DNA of 16,595 bases from an uncultured Eubacteriales bacterium (GTDB taxonomy: Bacteria > Bacillota > Clostridia > Oscillospirales > Butyricicoccaceae), in assembly GCA_934630445.1 (NCBI GenBank), contig CAKTWY010000030.1:1-16595 (forward strand). Direction: 5' to 3'. The position numbers and the translations under genes are program-made. Position 1 is the first letter of the stretch. Every line of letters starts with the position of its first letter. Below are positions 1-6,786 of this stretch, piece after piece. Below the pieces are notes generated by a model. The model ran no database searches. It was not told where the DNA came from and worked only from the letters and a program-made list of their open reading frames with translations.

Positions 1-254
1 ACCATACCCAGGCCTGCGCGCAGGATGGGAACGATCGCCAGCTTTTTGCCCGAAATAACATGCGTTTTTGCAATGGCTACGGGCGTCTCGATCTCCACTT
101 CCTTGAGCGGAAGGTCGCGCGTCGCCTCGTAACACATGAGCATCGCGATCTCATTGACAACCTCGCGGAACTCCTTGACGCCGGTCGTTTTGTCACGAAT
201 GATGGAAAGCTTGTGCTGAATCAGCGGATGATCCAGAATATGGACCTTTTTCAT
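1..254 (-). CDS. upp: Uracil phosphoribosyltransferase, 3' part cut by window edge
   Basis: Makes UMP from uracil and PRPP in the cytoplasm (pyrimidine salvage). The first 84 residues are present. The protein begins MKKVHILDHPLIQHKLSIIR and continues through a segment containing TGVKEFREVVNEIAML, both typical of the Upp N-terminus, and the visible part ends in the family motif PILRAGLGMV. The PRPP-binding loop and C-terminus lie beyond the left edge. The ATG at 254-252 has an AAGGAG ribosome binding site a few bases upstream. It follows rpiB by 30 bp on the same strand and is probably the last visible gene of the rarA-fhs-tsaE-tsaB-rpiB-upp run. rpiB next to upp is also seen in other Bacillota. 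Identification is firm; only the truncation limits it. Confidence 0.95.
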   Translation of the reverse strand, partial: MKKVHILDHPLIQHKLSIIRDKTTGVKEFREVVNEIAMLMCYEATRDLPLKEVEIETPVAIAKTHVISGKKLAIVPILRAGLGM

Positions 255-284
255 GCCGAACACTCCTTTATCTCTTTAAATTGT

Positions 285-728
285 TCAGTTTCTCGTCTCA
301 ATATCGTGGATCATGTCCACGCGGGTCTGATGGCGACCGCCCTCAAACTCCGTCGTGAGGAAAAGCTCCGCCATCTCACAGGCTGCGCCCGGCCCGGTAA
401 TGCGCTCGCCCAGGCAGAGGATATTCGCATCATTATGCACGCGGCAGTACTTTGCGCCGAAATAATCGGACACCGCCGCCGCGCGGATGCCGTTCACTTT
501 ATTTGCCGCGATCGAAATGCCGATGCCGGTGCCGCAGATAAGGATCCCGCGCGGATGCTTGCCCTCGACGATGGCGTTGGCCACCTTCTCCGCGATTTCG
601 GGATAATTGCACGACGCGGAAGAATGCGTGCCGTAATCGACAAGCTCATACCCCTTTTTTGTCAGGTATTCCTTCAGCGCTTCCTTTAGCGCAAAGCCCG
701 CGTGATCGGACCCGATTGCATACGTCAT
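285..728 (-). CDS. rpiB: Ribose-5-phosphate isomerase B
   Basis: Interconverts ribulose 5-phosphate and ribose 5-phosphate in the non-oxidative pentose phosphate pathway. The 147-residue length is normal for the RpiB/LacAB family. Family landmarks are IGSDHAGFALKEAL at the N-terminus (Asp8, His9), the catalytic Cys65 in GILICGTGIGISIAANK, and His98 in YCRVHNDANILCLGERI. The ATG at 728 has AGGAG upstream. The gene begins one base after the tsaB stop, so the two are almost certainly co-transcribed and perhaps translationally coupled. Some members act on allose 6-phosphate or galactose 6-phosphate. With no sugar-uptake genes nearby and upp adjacent, the housekeeping ribose role (feeding PRPP) is more likely, which is inference. 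Confidence 0.95.
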   Translation of the reverse strand: MTYAIGSDHAGFALKEALKEYLTKKGYELVDYGTHSSASCNYPEIAEKVANAIVEGKHPRGILICGTGIGISIAANKVNGIRAAAVSDYFGAKYCRVHNDANILCLGERITGPGAACEMAELFLTTEFEGGRHQTRVDMIHDIETRN

Positions 729-729
729 G

Positions 730-1434
730 TCAAACTTCTCCTAACTTTTTTAATCTCTCGCGCTCCGCCTGCGGCAGGCGCAGATAGTTCGGCCTGAGCG
801 CGTCCGCTTTTACAAGCTGCCCGTCCGCCGCAAGGCGCGCCGCCGCGCGGCAGACGCTGCCCGCGCGCTGCACGAGCACATCTTCCTCCGCCAGCGCCAC
901 ATCCGCGCCCATATCTAATAAAGTATTATAGCATACTTTCGCCCCGTCTCCAACCAGGAGACAGCTTTTTTTCGATAAAATTATTTCGCGGCCCAGCGCG
1001 TCGATCGTTGTGGCCCTGTCCGCGCACAGACGCACAGGCTCGCCCGACGAGGTGTCGAACAGCGCGTTATATACGCCGCCCGCCCGCGCGTCCATCACGG
1101 CGCAGACCACCTTGTCCGCATGCAGGTGCCCATATGCCATCGCCAGAAGCGACGACACTCCGGCGCACGGTTTATCCAGCGCCCACGCCATGCCCTTGAC
1201 CGCCGCGATGCCGATGCGGATGCCGGTAAAGGAACCGGGCCCCGCCGCCACAGCGTATACATCGACCGCTTCCGGCGCGACGCCGCACGACGCAAGCAGA
1301 TGCTCCGCAAGCGGCATCAGAGTGCGGCTGTGCATATAGCCCATGTTTTGAAAGAATTCCGCGCACAGGGCTCCGTCCTCCCAAAGGGCGGCGGAGGCCG
1401 CACGCGCCGAACTCTCCAGCGCTAAAATCTTCAT
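730..1434 (-). CDS. tsaB: tRNA threonylcarbamoyladenosine synthesis protein TsaB
   Basis: TsaB is the non-catalytic ASKHA-fold partner that dimerises with TsaD in the complex that places N6-threonylcarbamoyl on A37 of ANN-decoding tRNAs. The 234-residue protein starts MKILALESSA and carries the hallmark AVAAGPGSFTGIRIG at about residues 61-75, followed by a helix containing KGMAWALDKPCAGVSSLLAM. The length fits TsaB (about 220-240) and not TsaD (about 340). Its ATG overlaps the tsaE stop as ATGA (1431-1434), and it is followed after one base by rpiB. In many clostridia rimI and tsaD come next; here they do not, so the catalytic partner must be encoded elsewhere. Confidence 0.94.
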   Translation of the reverse strand: MKILALESSARAASAALWEDGALCAEFFQNMGYMHSRTLMPLAEHLLASCGVAPEAVDVYAVAAGPGSFTGIRIGIAAVKGMAWALDKPCAGVSSLLAMAYGHLHADKVVCAVMDARAGGVYNALFDTSSGEPVRLCADRATTIDALGREIILSKKSCLLVGDGAKVCYNTLLDMGADVALAEEDVLVQRAGSVCRAAARLAADGQLVKADALRPNYLRLPQAERERLKKLGEV

Positions 1435-1850
1435 ACTGCAATCCCTTCCACCGTGATCTCACGCACTGAGTCCGAACGCGGCTCGATCGTGACACGCACA
1501 GCTTCCGCCGGAATGGCGTCCTGAATATTTTCGCTCCACTCCGTGACGCACACGCCATTCTCGGCAAGATAATCCTCCCACCCGATGTCATACAGCTCGT
1601 CAGAGGAGGCGAGGCGGTACATATCGAAATGAAACACCGGCAGCCGTCCGCCCCGGTACTCGTTGACGATCGCGAACGTCGGGCTCGTTACCCTTCCGCT
1701 GTAGCCCGCGCCGCGCGCAAAGCCGCGCACAAATGCCGTTTTTCCCGCGCCGAGACCGCCGAAAAGCGCCACGACGCCGCCGGACACCCGCGCGCCGAGC
1801 CGCTGGCCGAGCGCTTCGGTCTCCTCCGGTGAATATGTGGTAAATTTCAT
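1431..1850 (-). CDS. tsaE: tRNA threonylcarbamoyladenosine synthesis ATPase TsaE
   Basis: TsaE is the P-loop ATPase that binds and resets the TsaB-TsaD complex between rounds of t6A synthesis. The 139-residue protein has a Walker A loop GGLGAGKT at about residues 31-38, the family signature SPTFAIVNEY near residues 56-65, HFDMYRL near 74-80, and TEWSE near 103-107. All are diagnostic for the TsaE (YjeE/YdiB) family. The start ATG at 1850 lies one base past the fhs stop, and the 3' end overlaps tsaB by four bases, so translation of the three genes is probably coupled. No unusual substitutions were seen. Confidence 0.95.
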   Translation of the reverse strand: MKFTTYSPEETEALGQRLGARVSGGVVALFGGLGAGKTAFVRGFARGAGYSGRVTSPTFAIVNEYRGGRLPVFHFDMYRLASSDELYDIGWEDYLAENGVCVTEWSENIQDAIPAEAVRVTIEPRSDSVREITVEGIAV

Positions 1851-1851
1851 A

Positions 1852-3519
1852 TCAGAAAAGCCCCGTGATCTTTCCCTGCGCGTCGATATCGATGCGCTCC
1901 GCCGCCGGTACCTTTGGAAGGCCCGGCATCGTCATGATCGCACCGGTGAGCGCCACAACAAAGCCCGCACCGGAGGAAAGGCGCACCTCGCGCACATTGA
2001 CCTTGAAGCCGCGCGGCCTGCCGAGAAGCGCCGGATCGTCCGACATCGAATACTGCGTCTTGGCGATGCAGACCGGGAGCGTTCCGTAGCCGAGCGCCTC
2101 AAAATGATCCAGCTCCTTCGCGGCAGAAGCGTCGACCGTCACGTCATCCGCGCCGTAAATCTCAGTCGCAATCGTGCGGATCTTCTCGCGCAGCGGCATT
2201 TCATCCGGATAAAGCGTATGGAAGGACGCAGGCGTCTCGCACGCGCGCACGACTTTCTCCGCCAGTTCGGCGCCGCCCGCGCCGCCGCGCGCGAACACCT
2301 CCGCCGGCGCGTACTGCGCGCCGAGGCGCTCGCAGAGATCTGCGACATACGCCCGCTCCCGCTCTGTATCGCTTGCAAAGGCGTTGAGCGCGACGACGAC
2401 CGGCACGCCGAACTTCTGCAGGTTTTCAATATGCGCGGCGAGATTGACCGAGCCCTTTTCAAGCGCGTCGAGGTTTTCTTTCGCCACTTCCGCCTTCGGC
2501 ACGCCGCCGTTATATTTCAGCGCCTTGATCGTCGCCACAAGCACGACCGCAGAGGGCGCAAGCCCGGCCTTGCGGCACTTGATGTCAAAAAACTTTTCCG
2601 CGCCGAGGTCCGCACCGAAGCCCGCCTCGGTGATCACATAATCCGCAAGCTTTAAGGCAAAGCGCGTCGCCCGCACAGAGTTGCACCCGTGCGCGATGTT
2701 CGCGAAGGGGCCGCCGTGCATGATGCAGGGCGTGTTTTCCAGCGTCTGCACCAGATTGGGCTTGATCGCGTCCTTCATCAGGGCGGCCATCGCGCCCGCG
2801 GCGTTCAGGTCGCGTGCGTAGACGGGGGTGTTGTCATATTTCCAGCCGACAAGAATGCTGCCAAAGCGCTCCTTCAGATCCGCAAGATCGTGCGCCAGGC
2901 ACAGCGCCGCCATCACTTCGCTCGCGACGGAGATGTTGAAGCCGTCCTCGCGCGGCATGCCGTTCAGCCGCCCGCCGAGACCGACTACGATATCGCGCAG
3001 CGCGCGGTCGTTCATATCCATCGCGCGGCGCACGACGATGCGCCGCGGGTCGAGCCCGAGGGCGTTCCCCTGCTGGATGTGGTTATCCGCCAGCGCGCAC
3101 AGAAGATTATTGGCCGTCGTCACCGCGTGGATATCGCCCGTAAAATGAAGGTTGATATCCTCCATGGGAACGACCTGGGCATATCCGCCGCCCGCAGCGC
3201 CGCCCTTGATGCCGAATACCGGCCCGAGCGACGGCTCGCGCAGCGCAATGACCGCCTTTTTGCCGATTTTCGGCATCGCTTCGCCCAGGCCGACAGTGAC
3301 CGTTGTCTTCCCCTCGCCGGCAGGCGTCGGGTTCACGGCCGTTACGAGGATCAGCTTGCCGTCCGGCCTGTCTTTGACCCTCTCCCAAAGCGCGTCGGAA
3401 AGCTTCGCTTTATACTTGCCGTAAAGCTCAAGCTCGTCCTTTTCGATCCCGAGCGCGGCCGCGACCGTCTCAATCGGCTCCATGCTGCACTGCTGTGCGA
3501 TTTCGATGTCTGAAAGCAT
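1852..3519 (-). CDS. fhs: Formate--tetrahydrofolate ligase
   Basis: Catalyses ATP + formate + THF to 10-formyl-THF, the entry of formate into the C1 pool. It is used for purine and fMet synthesis and is central to acetogenic and purine- or glycine-fermenting clostridia. The 555-residue protein has the typical length. It shows the variant P-loop TPAGEGKTT at residues 65-73 and then the very conserved REPSLGPVFGIKGGAAGGGY. Further landmarks are NLHFTGDIHAVTTANNLL, LDPRRIVVRRAMDMNDR, GFGADLGAEKFFDIKCR and a C-terminal MTMPGLPK segment. The ATG at 3519 has a G-rich ribosome binding site (GGGGG) about 8 bases upstream. It lies 41 bp after rarA with no visible terminator between. Other Wood-Ljungdahl genes are absent here, so acetogenesis cannot be claimed. 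Confidence 0.97.
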   Translation of the reverse strand: MLSDIEIAQQCSMEPIETVAAALGIEKDELELYGKYKAKLSDALWERVKDRPDGKLILVTAVNPTPAGEGKTTVTVGLGEAMPKIGKKAVIALREPSLGPVFGIKGGAAGGGYAQVVPMEDINLHFTGDIHAVTTANNLLCALADNHIQQGNALGLDPRRIVVRRAMDMNDRALRDIVVGLGGRLNGMPREDGFNISVASEVMAALCLAHDLADLKERFGSILVGWKYDNTPVYARDLNAAGAMAALMKDAIKPNLVQTLENTPCIMHGGPFANIAHGCNSVRATRFALKLADYVITEAGFGADLGAEKFFDIKCRKAGLAPSAVVLVATIKALKYNGGVPKAEVAKENLDALEKGSVNLAAHIENLQKFGVPVVVALNAFASDTERERAYVADLCERLGAQYAPAEVFARGGAGGAELAEKVVRACETPASFHTLYPDEMPLREKIRTIATEIYGADDVTVDASAAKELDHFEALGYGTLPVCIAKTQYSMSDDPALLGRPRGFKVNVREVRLSSGAGFVVALTGAIMTMPGLPKVPAAERIDIDAQGKITGLF

Positions 3520-3560
3520 TCTGTTACCCCCATTGATCTATATAAATATAAGAAATGAAA

Positions 3561-4889
3561 TCACGCTTTTTCTCTGTGCTCCCGCTTCCATGCAGCGATG
3601 CGCTCCAGCCGCTCCTTCGCCCGCGCCTCGCTCCCCTGGGTGGTCGGGATGTAATACCGCCTGTCCAGCAGCGCGTCCGGCAGGCACTGCATCGCGCTCA
3701 GCTTTTCCTCCGTGTCATGCGCGTATACATAACCTTCGCCGTAATGCAGGTCTTTCATCAGTGCGGTCGGCGCGTTGCGGATCTGCAGGGGCACCGGCTC
3801 GGCGAGCATCTCCTGCGCGTCGCGCTTTGCCGCCTCGTACGCGCGGTACAGCGCGTTCGACTTTGGCGCGAGGGCGAGGTATGTCACGGCATGCGTCAGC
3901 GTGACATTGCACTCCGGCATGCCGATAAAATGACACGCCTGATAGGCAAGCACCGCGACCTCGAGCGCACGGCTGTCAGCCATGCCCACATCCTCGCTCG
4001 CAAAGCGGATCAGCCGCCTTGCGACATAGAGCGGGTCCTCCCCCGCCTCGAGCATGCGCGCCAGCCAATAGATCGCCGCGTCAACGTCGCTGTTGCGCAT
4101 GGACTTGTGCAGCGCTGAAATGATGTTGTAATGCTCTTCGCCGTTTTTATCGTAAAGCAGCGATTTTTTTGAAATGCATTGTTCAAGGATATCCCGCGTC
4201 ACGGTTGTGACGCCGCCGTCCTTTTCTCCGTTCAGGACAACCATTTCGAGCGTTCCCAGCGCGGTGCGCGCGTCGCCATTGGCAAAAACCGCGATCATGC
4301 GCAGCATGTCTTCCTCAATCTGCACTGTCTGCTCGCCGAAGCCGCGCTCGTCACGCAGCGCATTTTTCAGCAGCTCAATCAGGTCGTCTGCGGAAAGCGC
4401 CTGGAGAACAAAAACCTTGCAGCGCGAGAGGAGCGCGGCGTTTATTTCAAACGAAGGGTTCTCCGTCGTCGCGCCGATGAGCACGATGCTCCCCTTCTCG
4501 ACATACGGCAGAAAGGCATCCTGCTGCGCTTTGTTGAAGCGATGGATCTCATCGACAAAAAGGATCGTCTTTTCCCCGAGAAGGCGGCCGGTCTCCGCGC
4601 GCGCCATCACTTCCTTGATCTCCTTGATGCCGCTCGTCACCGCGCTGAAATCGATAAAATCCGCCTTCGTTTTCTGCGCAATGATACGCGCGAGCGTCGT
4701 CTTGCCGACGCCGGGCGGACCCCAAAAGATCATGGACGACACCTGATCGTGGTCGATCAGATACCGGAGTACCTTGCCCTCGGCAAGGAGATGTCTTTGT
4801 CCGACAAATTCCTCCAGTGAGCGCGGCCGTACACGGCTCGCCAGTGGATCTGCCGCCGCCCGGGATGCAAAAAAAGATTCCTGCTGCAA
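3561..4889 (-). CDS. rarA: Replication-associated recombination protein A (MgsA/RarA AAA+ ATPase)
   Basis: RarA is a clamp-loader-like AAA+ ATPase that forms tetramers and acts at stalled replication forks. From the chosen start the protein has 442 residues, normal for the family. It carries an N-terminal DPLASRVRPRSLEEFVGQ, Walker A GPPGVGKTT at 57-65, Walker B ILFVDEIH at 109-116, sensor 1 TTEN at 141-144, an arginine finger in LLSRC (R156), and a C-terminal region with EDVGMADSRAL and AVTYLALAPKSNALY. The reading frame is open up to an ATG at 4994, but that extra 35-residue stretch translates part of the palindromic repeat. The TTG at 4889-4887 has a good AGGGAGG site 8 bases upstream and gives a family-like N-terminus. 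It is the first gene of the leftward run that continues into fhs. Confidence 0.93.
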   Translation of the reverse strand: MQQESFFASRAAADPLASRVRPRSLEEFVGQRHLLAEGKVLRYLIDHDQVSSMIFWGPPGVGKTTLARIIAQKTKADFIDFSAVTSGIKEIKEVMARAETGRLLGEKTILFVDEIHRFNKAQQDAFLPYVEKGSIVLIGATTENPSFEINAALLSRCKVFVLQALSADDLIELLKNALRDERGFGEQTVQIEEDMLRMIAVFANGDARTALGTLEMVVLNGEKDGGVTTVTRDILEQCISKKSLLYDKNGEEHYNIISALHKSMRNSDVDAAIYWLARMLEAGEDPLYVARRLIRFASEDVGMADSRALEVAVLAYQACHFIGMPECNVTLTHAVTYLALAPKSNALYRAYEAAKRDAQEMLAEPVPLQIRNAPTALMKDLHYGEGYVYAHDTEEKLSAMQCLPDALLDRRYYIPTTQGSEARAKERLERIAAWKREHREKA

Positions 4890-4897
4890 CGCACATG

Positions 4898-4903
4898 CCT
4901 CCC
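4898..4903 (-). promoter_or_regulatory. Ribosome binding site that decides the TTG start of rarA
   Basis: GGGAGG (read leftward, within AAAGGGAGG) lies 8 bases before the TTG at 4889. No comparable site precedes the upstream in-frame ATG codons, which lie inside the repeat island. The site and the family N-terminus agree on the TTG start. Confidence 0.7.
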
Positions 4904-4929
4904 TTTCTGCAAGCAGCGCCGCCGCTCTC

Positions 4930-5092
4930 AACCGTTGGCGGTTCCCGCACAGCGGGGAGCGAAAGGACATTAAAATCGCAGGTATCATTGGCATGTGCCG
5001 TCTGTGACGGCACGCCGTAAAATTTCAGCGCGTCGCCTCGGTGAGGCGACATGCGCATGGTAAAATAACCGCAGAGCGGTTATTTTACCACA
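4930..5092. repeat. Composite palindromic intergenic repeat, copy 1
   Basis: A string of short inverted repeats between rarA and the GGDEF gene. In order: AACCG/CGGTT (4930-4943); a block GCACAGCG...ATCGCAG (4947-4981); GTGCCGTC/GACGGCAC with loop TGT (4995-5013); GTCGCCTC/GAGGCGAC with loop GGT (5032-5050); and a perfect 15-bp stem TGGTAAAATAACCGC/GCGGTTATTTTACCA with loop AGA (5058-5090), followed by the boundary CACA. A second copy with the same order of blocks lies at 8631-8851. No open frame with protein-like features covers it. It looks like a dispersed, modular, non-coding element; no transposase is seen. Confidence 0.85.
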
Positions 5093-5383
5093 AAAATCCT
5101 GTGCCCGCAGGCACTGAATCCATATGCGACTGGGAATTCACTTCCCGGTCGCATACTTTGAGCCGCCGCAATCGGCGGCAGCCTGCTCCCGCGTACAAAA
5201 TGAACGCTTGCGTTCATTTTGAGATTATTATACCACAAAAATCCTGTGCCCGCGGGCACTGAATCCATCATGCGACCGGGGATTCACTTCCCGGCCGCAT
5301 ACTTTGAGCCGCCGCAATCGGCGGCAGCCTGCTCCCGCGTACAAAATGAACGCTTGCGTTCATTTTTAGATTTATTTTACCAC
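5087..5383. repeat. Tandem pair of ~146-bp four-hairpin units
   Basis: Two head-to-tail units with a period of 145-146 bp. Unit 1 contains hairpins GTGCC/GGCAC (5101-5114), ATGCGAC/GTCGCAT (5124-5154), GCCGCCG/CGGCGGC (5162-5179) and AAAATGAACGC/GCGTTCATTTT (5197-5220). Unit 2 repeats all four about 146 bp downstream (from 5246 to about 5366) with a few substitutions. Each unit begins after a TACCACAAAAATCC-like boundary. A third such boundary (near 5378-5389) closes the array and runs into the GGDEF-gene terminator. Together with copy 1 of the composite repeat this fills the 577 bp between rarA and the GGDEF gene. I see no gene here. Confidence 0.88.
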
Positions 5384-5427
5384 AAAAATGCGCCGCCGTC
5401 GACGGTTTTCACCGTATTCGCGGCGGC
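5384..5427 (-). terminator. Intrinsic terminator downstream of the GGDEF gene
   Basis: Read leftward, GCCGCCG (5427-5421) pairs with CGGCGGC (5398-5392), with an inner stem ACGGT/ACCGT around a GAAA-type loop. After three bases comes TTTTT (5388-5384). It lies about 40 bp past the GGDEF stop codon. The T-run is shared with the boundary motif of the adjoining repeat array. Confidence 0.7.
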
Positions 5428-5466
5428 TTTTCAAAATTTTCCATCTTTGTTCTGCGCGCGGGATAC

Positions 5467-6684
5467 TCAGGCGCGCCCGTATCCCTGCCCGTCCGCGTCA
5501 AAAAGGCGCACGCAGTCGCGGCCCGCGTCCTTTGCCTCATAAAGCGCCCGGTCTGCATCGCGGATCAGGCTGTCGATGTTCTCATCGGCCCGCGTTTTGC
5601 GTGCACACACGCCCACGCTCACCGTGACGCATCCCGCCGGCACATCATCTCGTGTATATTGCTGTGCCTTTACACTGCGGCAAAAGGCCTGTGCTTTTTC
5701 CATCGCGGCAGCAGTGCTGCAGCCAAAGAGGAAAACTGCGAACTCCTCTCCACCATAGCGCACAGCTTCTTCGCCTTCTCCCGCGCAATGCTCGAGCAGC
5801 ACTTCGGCCACGCCTTTCAGACAGGCATCGCCCGCCTGGTGACCGTATCGATCATTGAAGGATTTGAAAAAGTCGATGTCCACCATCAGACAGGCAACAC
5901 TTTGCCCAAGCGCACGCGCGACCTGCAGACGATCCACAATCGTTTCATTGAGATAAATCCGGTTATGCAGCCCTGTGAGGCTATCCGCCATGATTTGACC
6001 GCGCAGTTCCTCATTCATTTTTTTAATCTCGCTGTATTGGCGCTCGATCACGATCGCATCCTGACAGGCGGTAACGCGGTTGTTATAGAACACCGAAGCA
6101 ATAACGACTGCAAGCGTCGTGATAAAAAAGCTGTTTATAAAATTGTTAAACGTCTGATCCCCTCCGGCCGGCTGCGGAAAATATGGCAGCAGGCAATTGA
6201 GAAGGATCAGTTCCCCGCCGAATATCAGTATGCTCTGCCATGGTCTGAGCGTAATTAAAATTGCCGCCATCAGCGTCACATAGATGAACACCGTCAGTCC
6301 GTTCCCGCCCAGCTGATCCAACAGCGTAATCCCGCACCCCCAGATGCACAGTACCGCCGCATAGAGGGCCTGCGCGCGCATAAAGGAACGATATCGCCTT
6401 TGCTCGTCTCGCCGCACCCAAATATCGAGCAGCATGTAGCACACTGTAAGCAGAAAAAGGCACAGATAAAGCAGGAAATACCCGCTTCTGCGCATTGAGG
6501 CGAACGGCCCACCCTTCCGAACGGCCATGGACAGCATCATGATCGTCTGTGATGTCAGGATGATAATGTATATGATTTTTGCCATACGCTGGGAAGAGCG
6601 AAACAATTCCCATTCAAGCGTCGGACGCAGTTCATCTGCAACTGCAACAGTAATGCCCCGATACAGGCGTTTTAAGATCTGCAT
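5467..6684 (-). CDS. Membrane-bound GGDEF diguanylate cyclase
   Basis: Predicted to make c-di-GMP from two GTP at the inner face of the membrane. The 405-residue protein has about six hydrophobic segments (roughly residues 36-55, 69-90, 105-124, 131-146, 147-169 and 182-201). These are followed by a linker helix and a GGDEF domain with DSLTGLHNR (234-242), metal-binding DIDFFKSFND (from 269), the active-site motif GGEEF at 311-315, and VTVSVGVC. The GGEEF motif predicts activity. The inhibitory I-site RxxD, normally just before the motif, is absent (GEGE instead), so product inhibition is probably missing. I chose the ATG at 6684, with AGGAG 8 bases upstream, over in-frame ATGs further upstream. 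The sensory domain is not a family I recognise. It lies 102 bp after the ABC gene with no clear terminator between. Confidence 0.9.
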   Translation of the reverse strand: MQILKRLYRGITVAVADELRPTLEWELFRSSQRMAKIIYIIILTSQTIMMLSMAVRKGGPFASMRRSGYFLLYLCLFLLTVCYMLLDIWVRRDEQRRYRSFMRAQALYAAVLCIWGCGITLLDQLGGNGLTVFIYVTLMAAILITLRPWQSILIFGGELILLNCLLPYFPQPAGGDQTFNNFINSFFITTLAVVIASVFYNNRVTACQDAIVIERQYSEIKKMNEELRGQIMADSLTGLHNRIYLNETIVDRLQVARALGQSVACLMVDIDFFKSFNDRYGHQAGDACLKGVAEVLLEHCAGEGEEAVRYGGEEFAVFLFGCSTAAAMEKAQAFCRSVKAQQYTRDDVPAGCVTVSVGVCARKTRADENIDSLIRDADRALYEAKDAGRDCVRLFDADGQGYGRA

Positions 6685-6786
6685 AAGCCATTCTCCTGTC
6701 TGGTGTTCTGTGTGGGGCATCCTGCCATTCCTTGAAACGGGCATCTCCTTAACGTGCACACCGCCATATCCGCGCAAACATCACCT

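Noticed and set aside
1837..3513. Two + strand frames of 272 and 274 codons
   Set aside because: Antisense shadows of fhs. Their products are low-complexity and rich in R, H and A, and no ribosome binding site or family motif is present.
4890..4994. 35-residue N-terminal extension of RarA from an ATG at 4994
   Set aside because: It translates the palindromic repeat, has no family similarity, and the TTG at 4889 has the good ribosome binding site.
4930..5390. CRISPR array
   Set aside because: The repeats are long hairpin units of about 146 bp in two copies, without short direct repeats separated by unique spacers, and no cas genes are present.
5041..5542. Small frames (73-107 codons) in the repeat island, with a repeated KNPVPAGTES-like peptide
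   Set aside because: The peptide repetition only reflects the tandem DNA hairpin units. There is no ribosome binding site and codon use is not gene-like.
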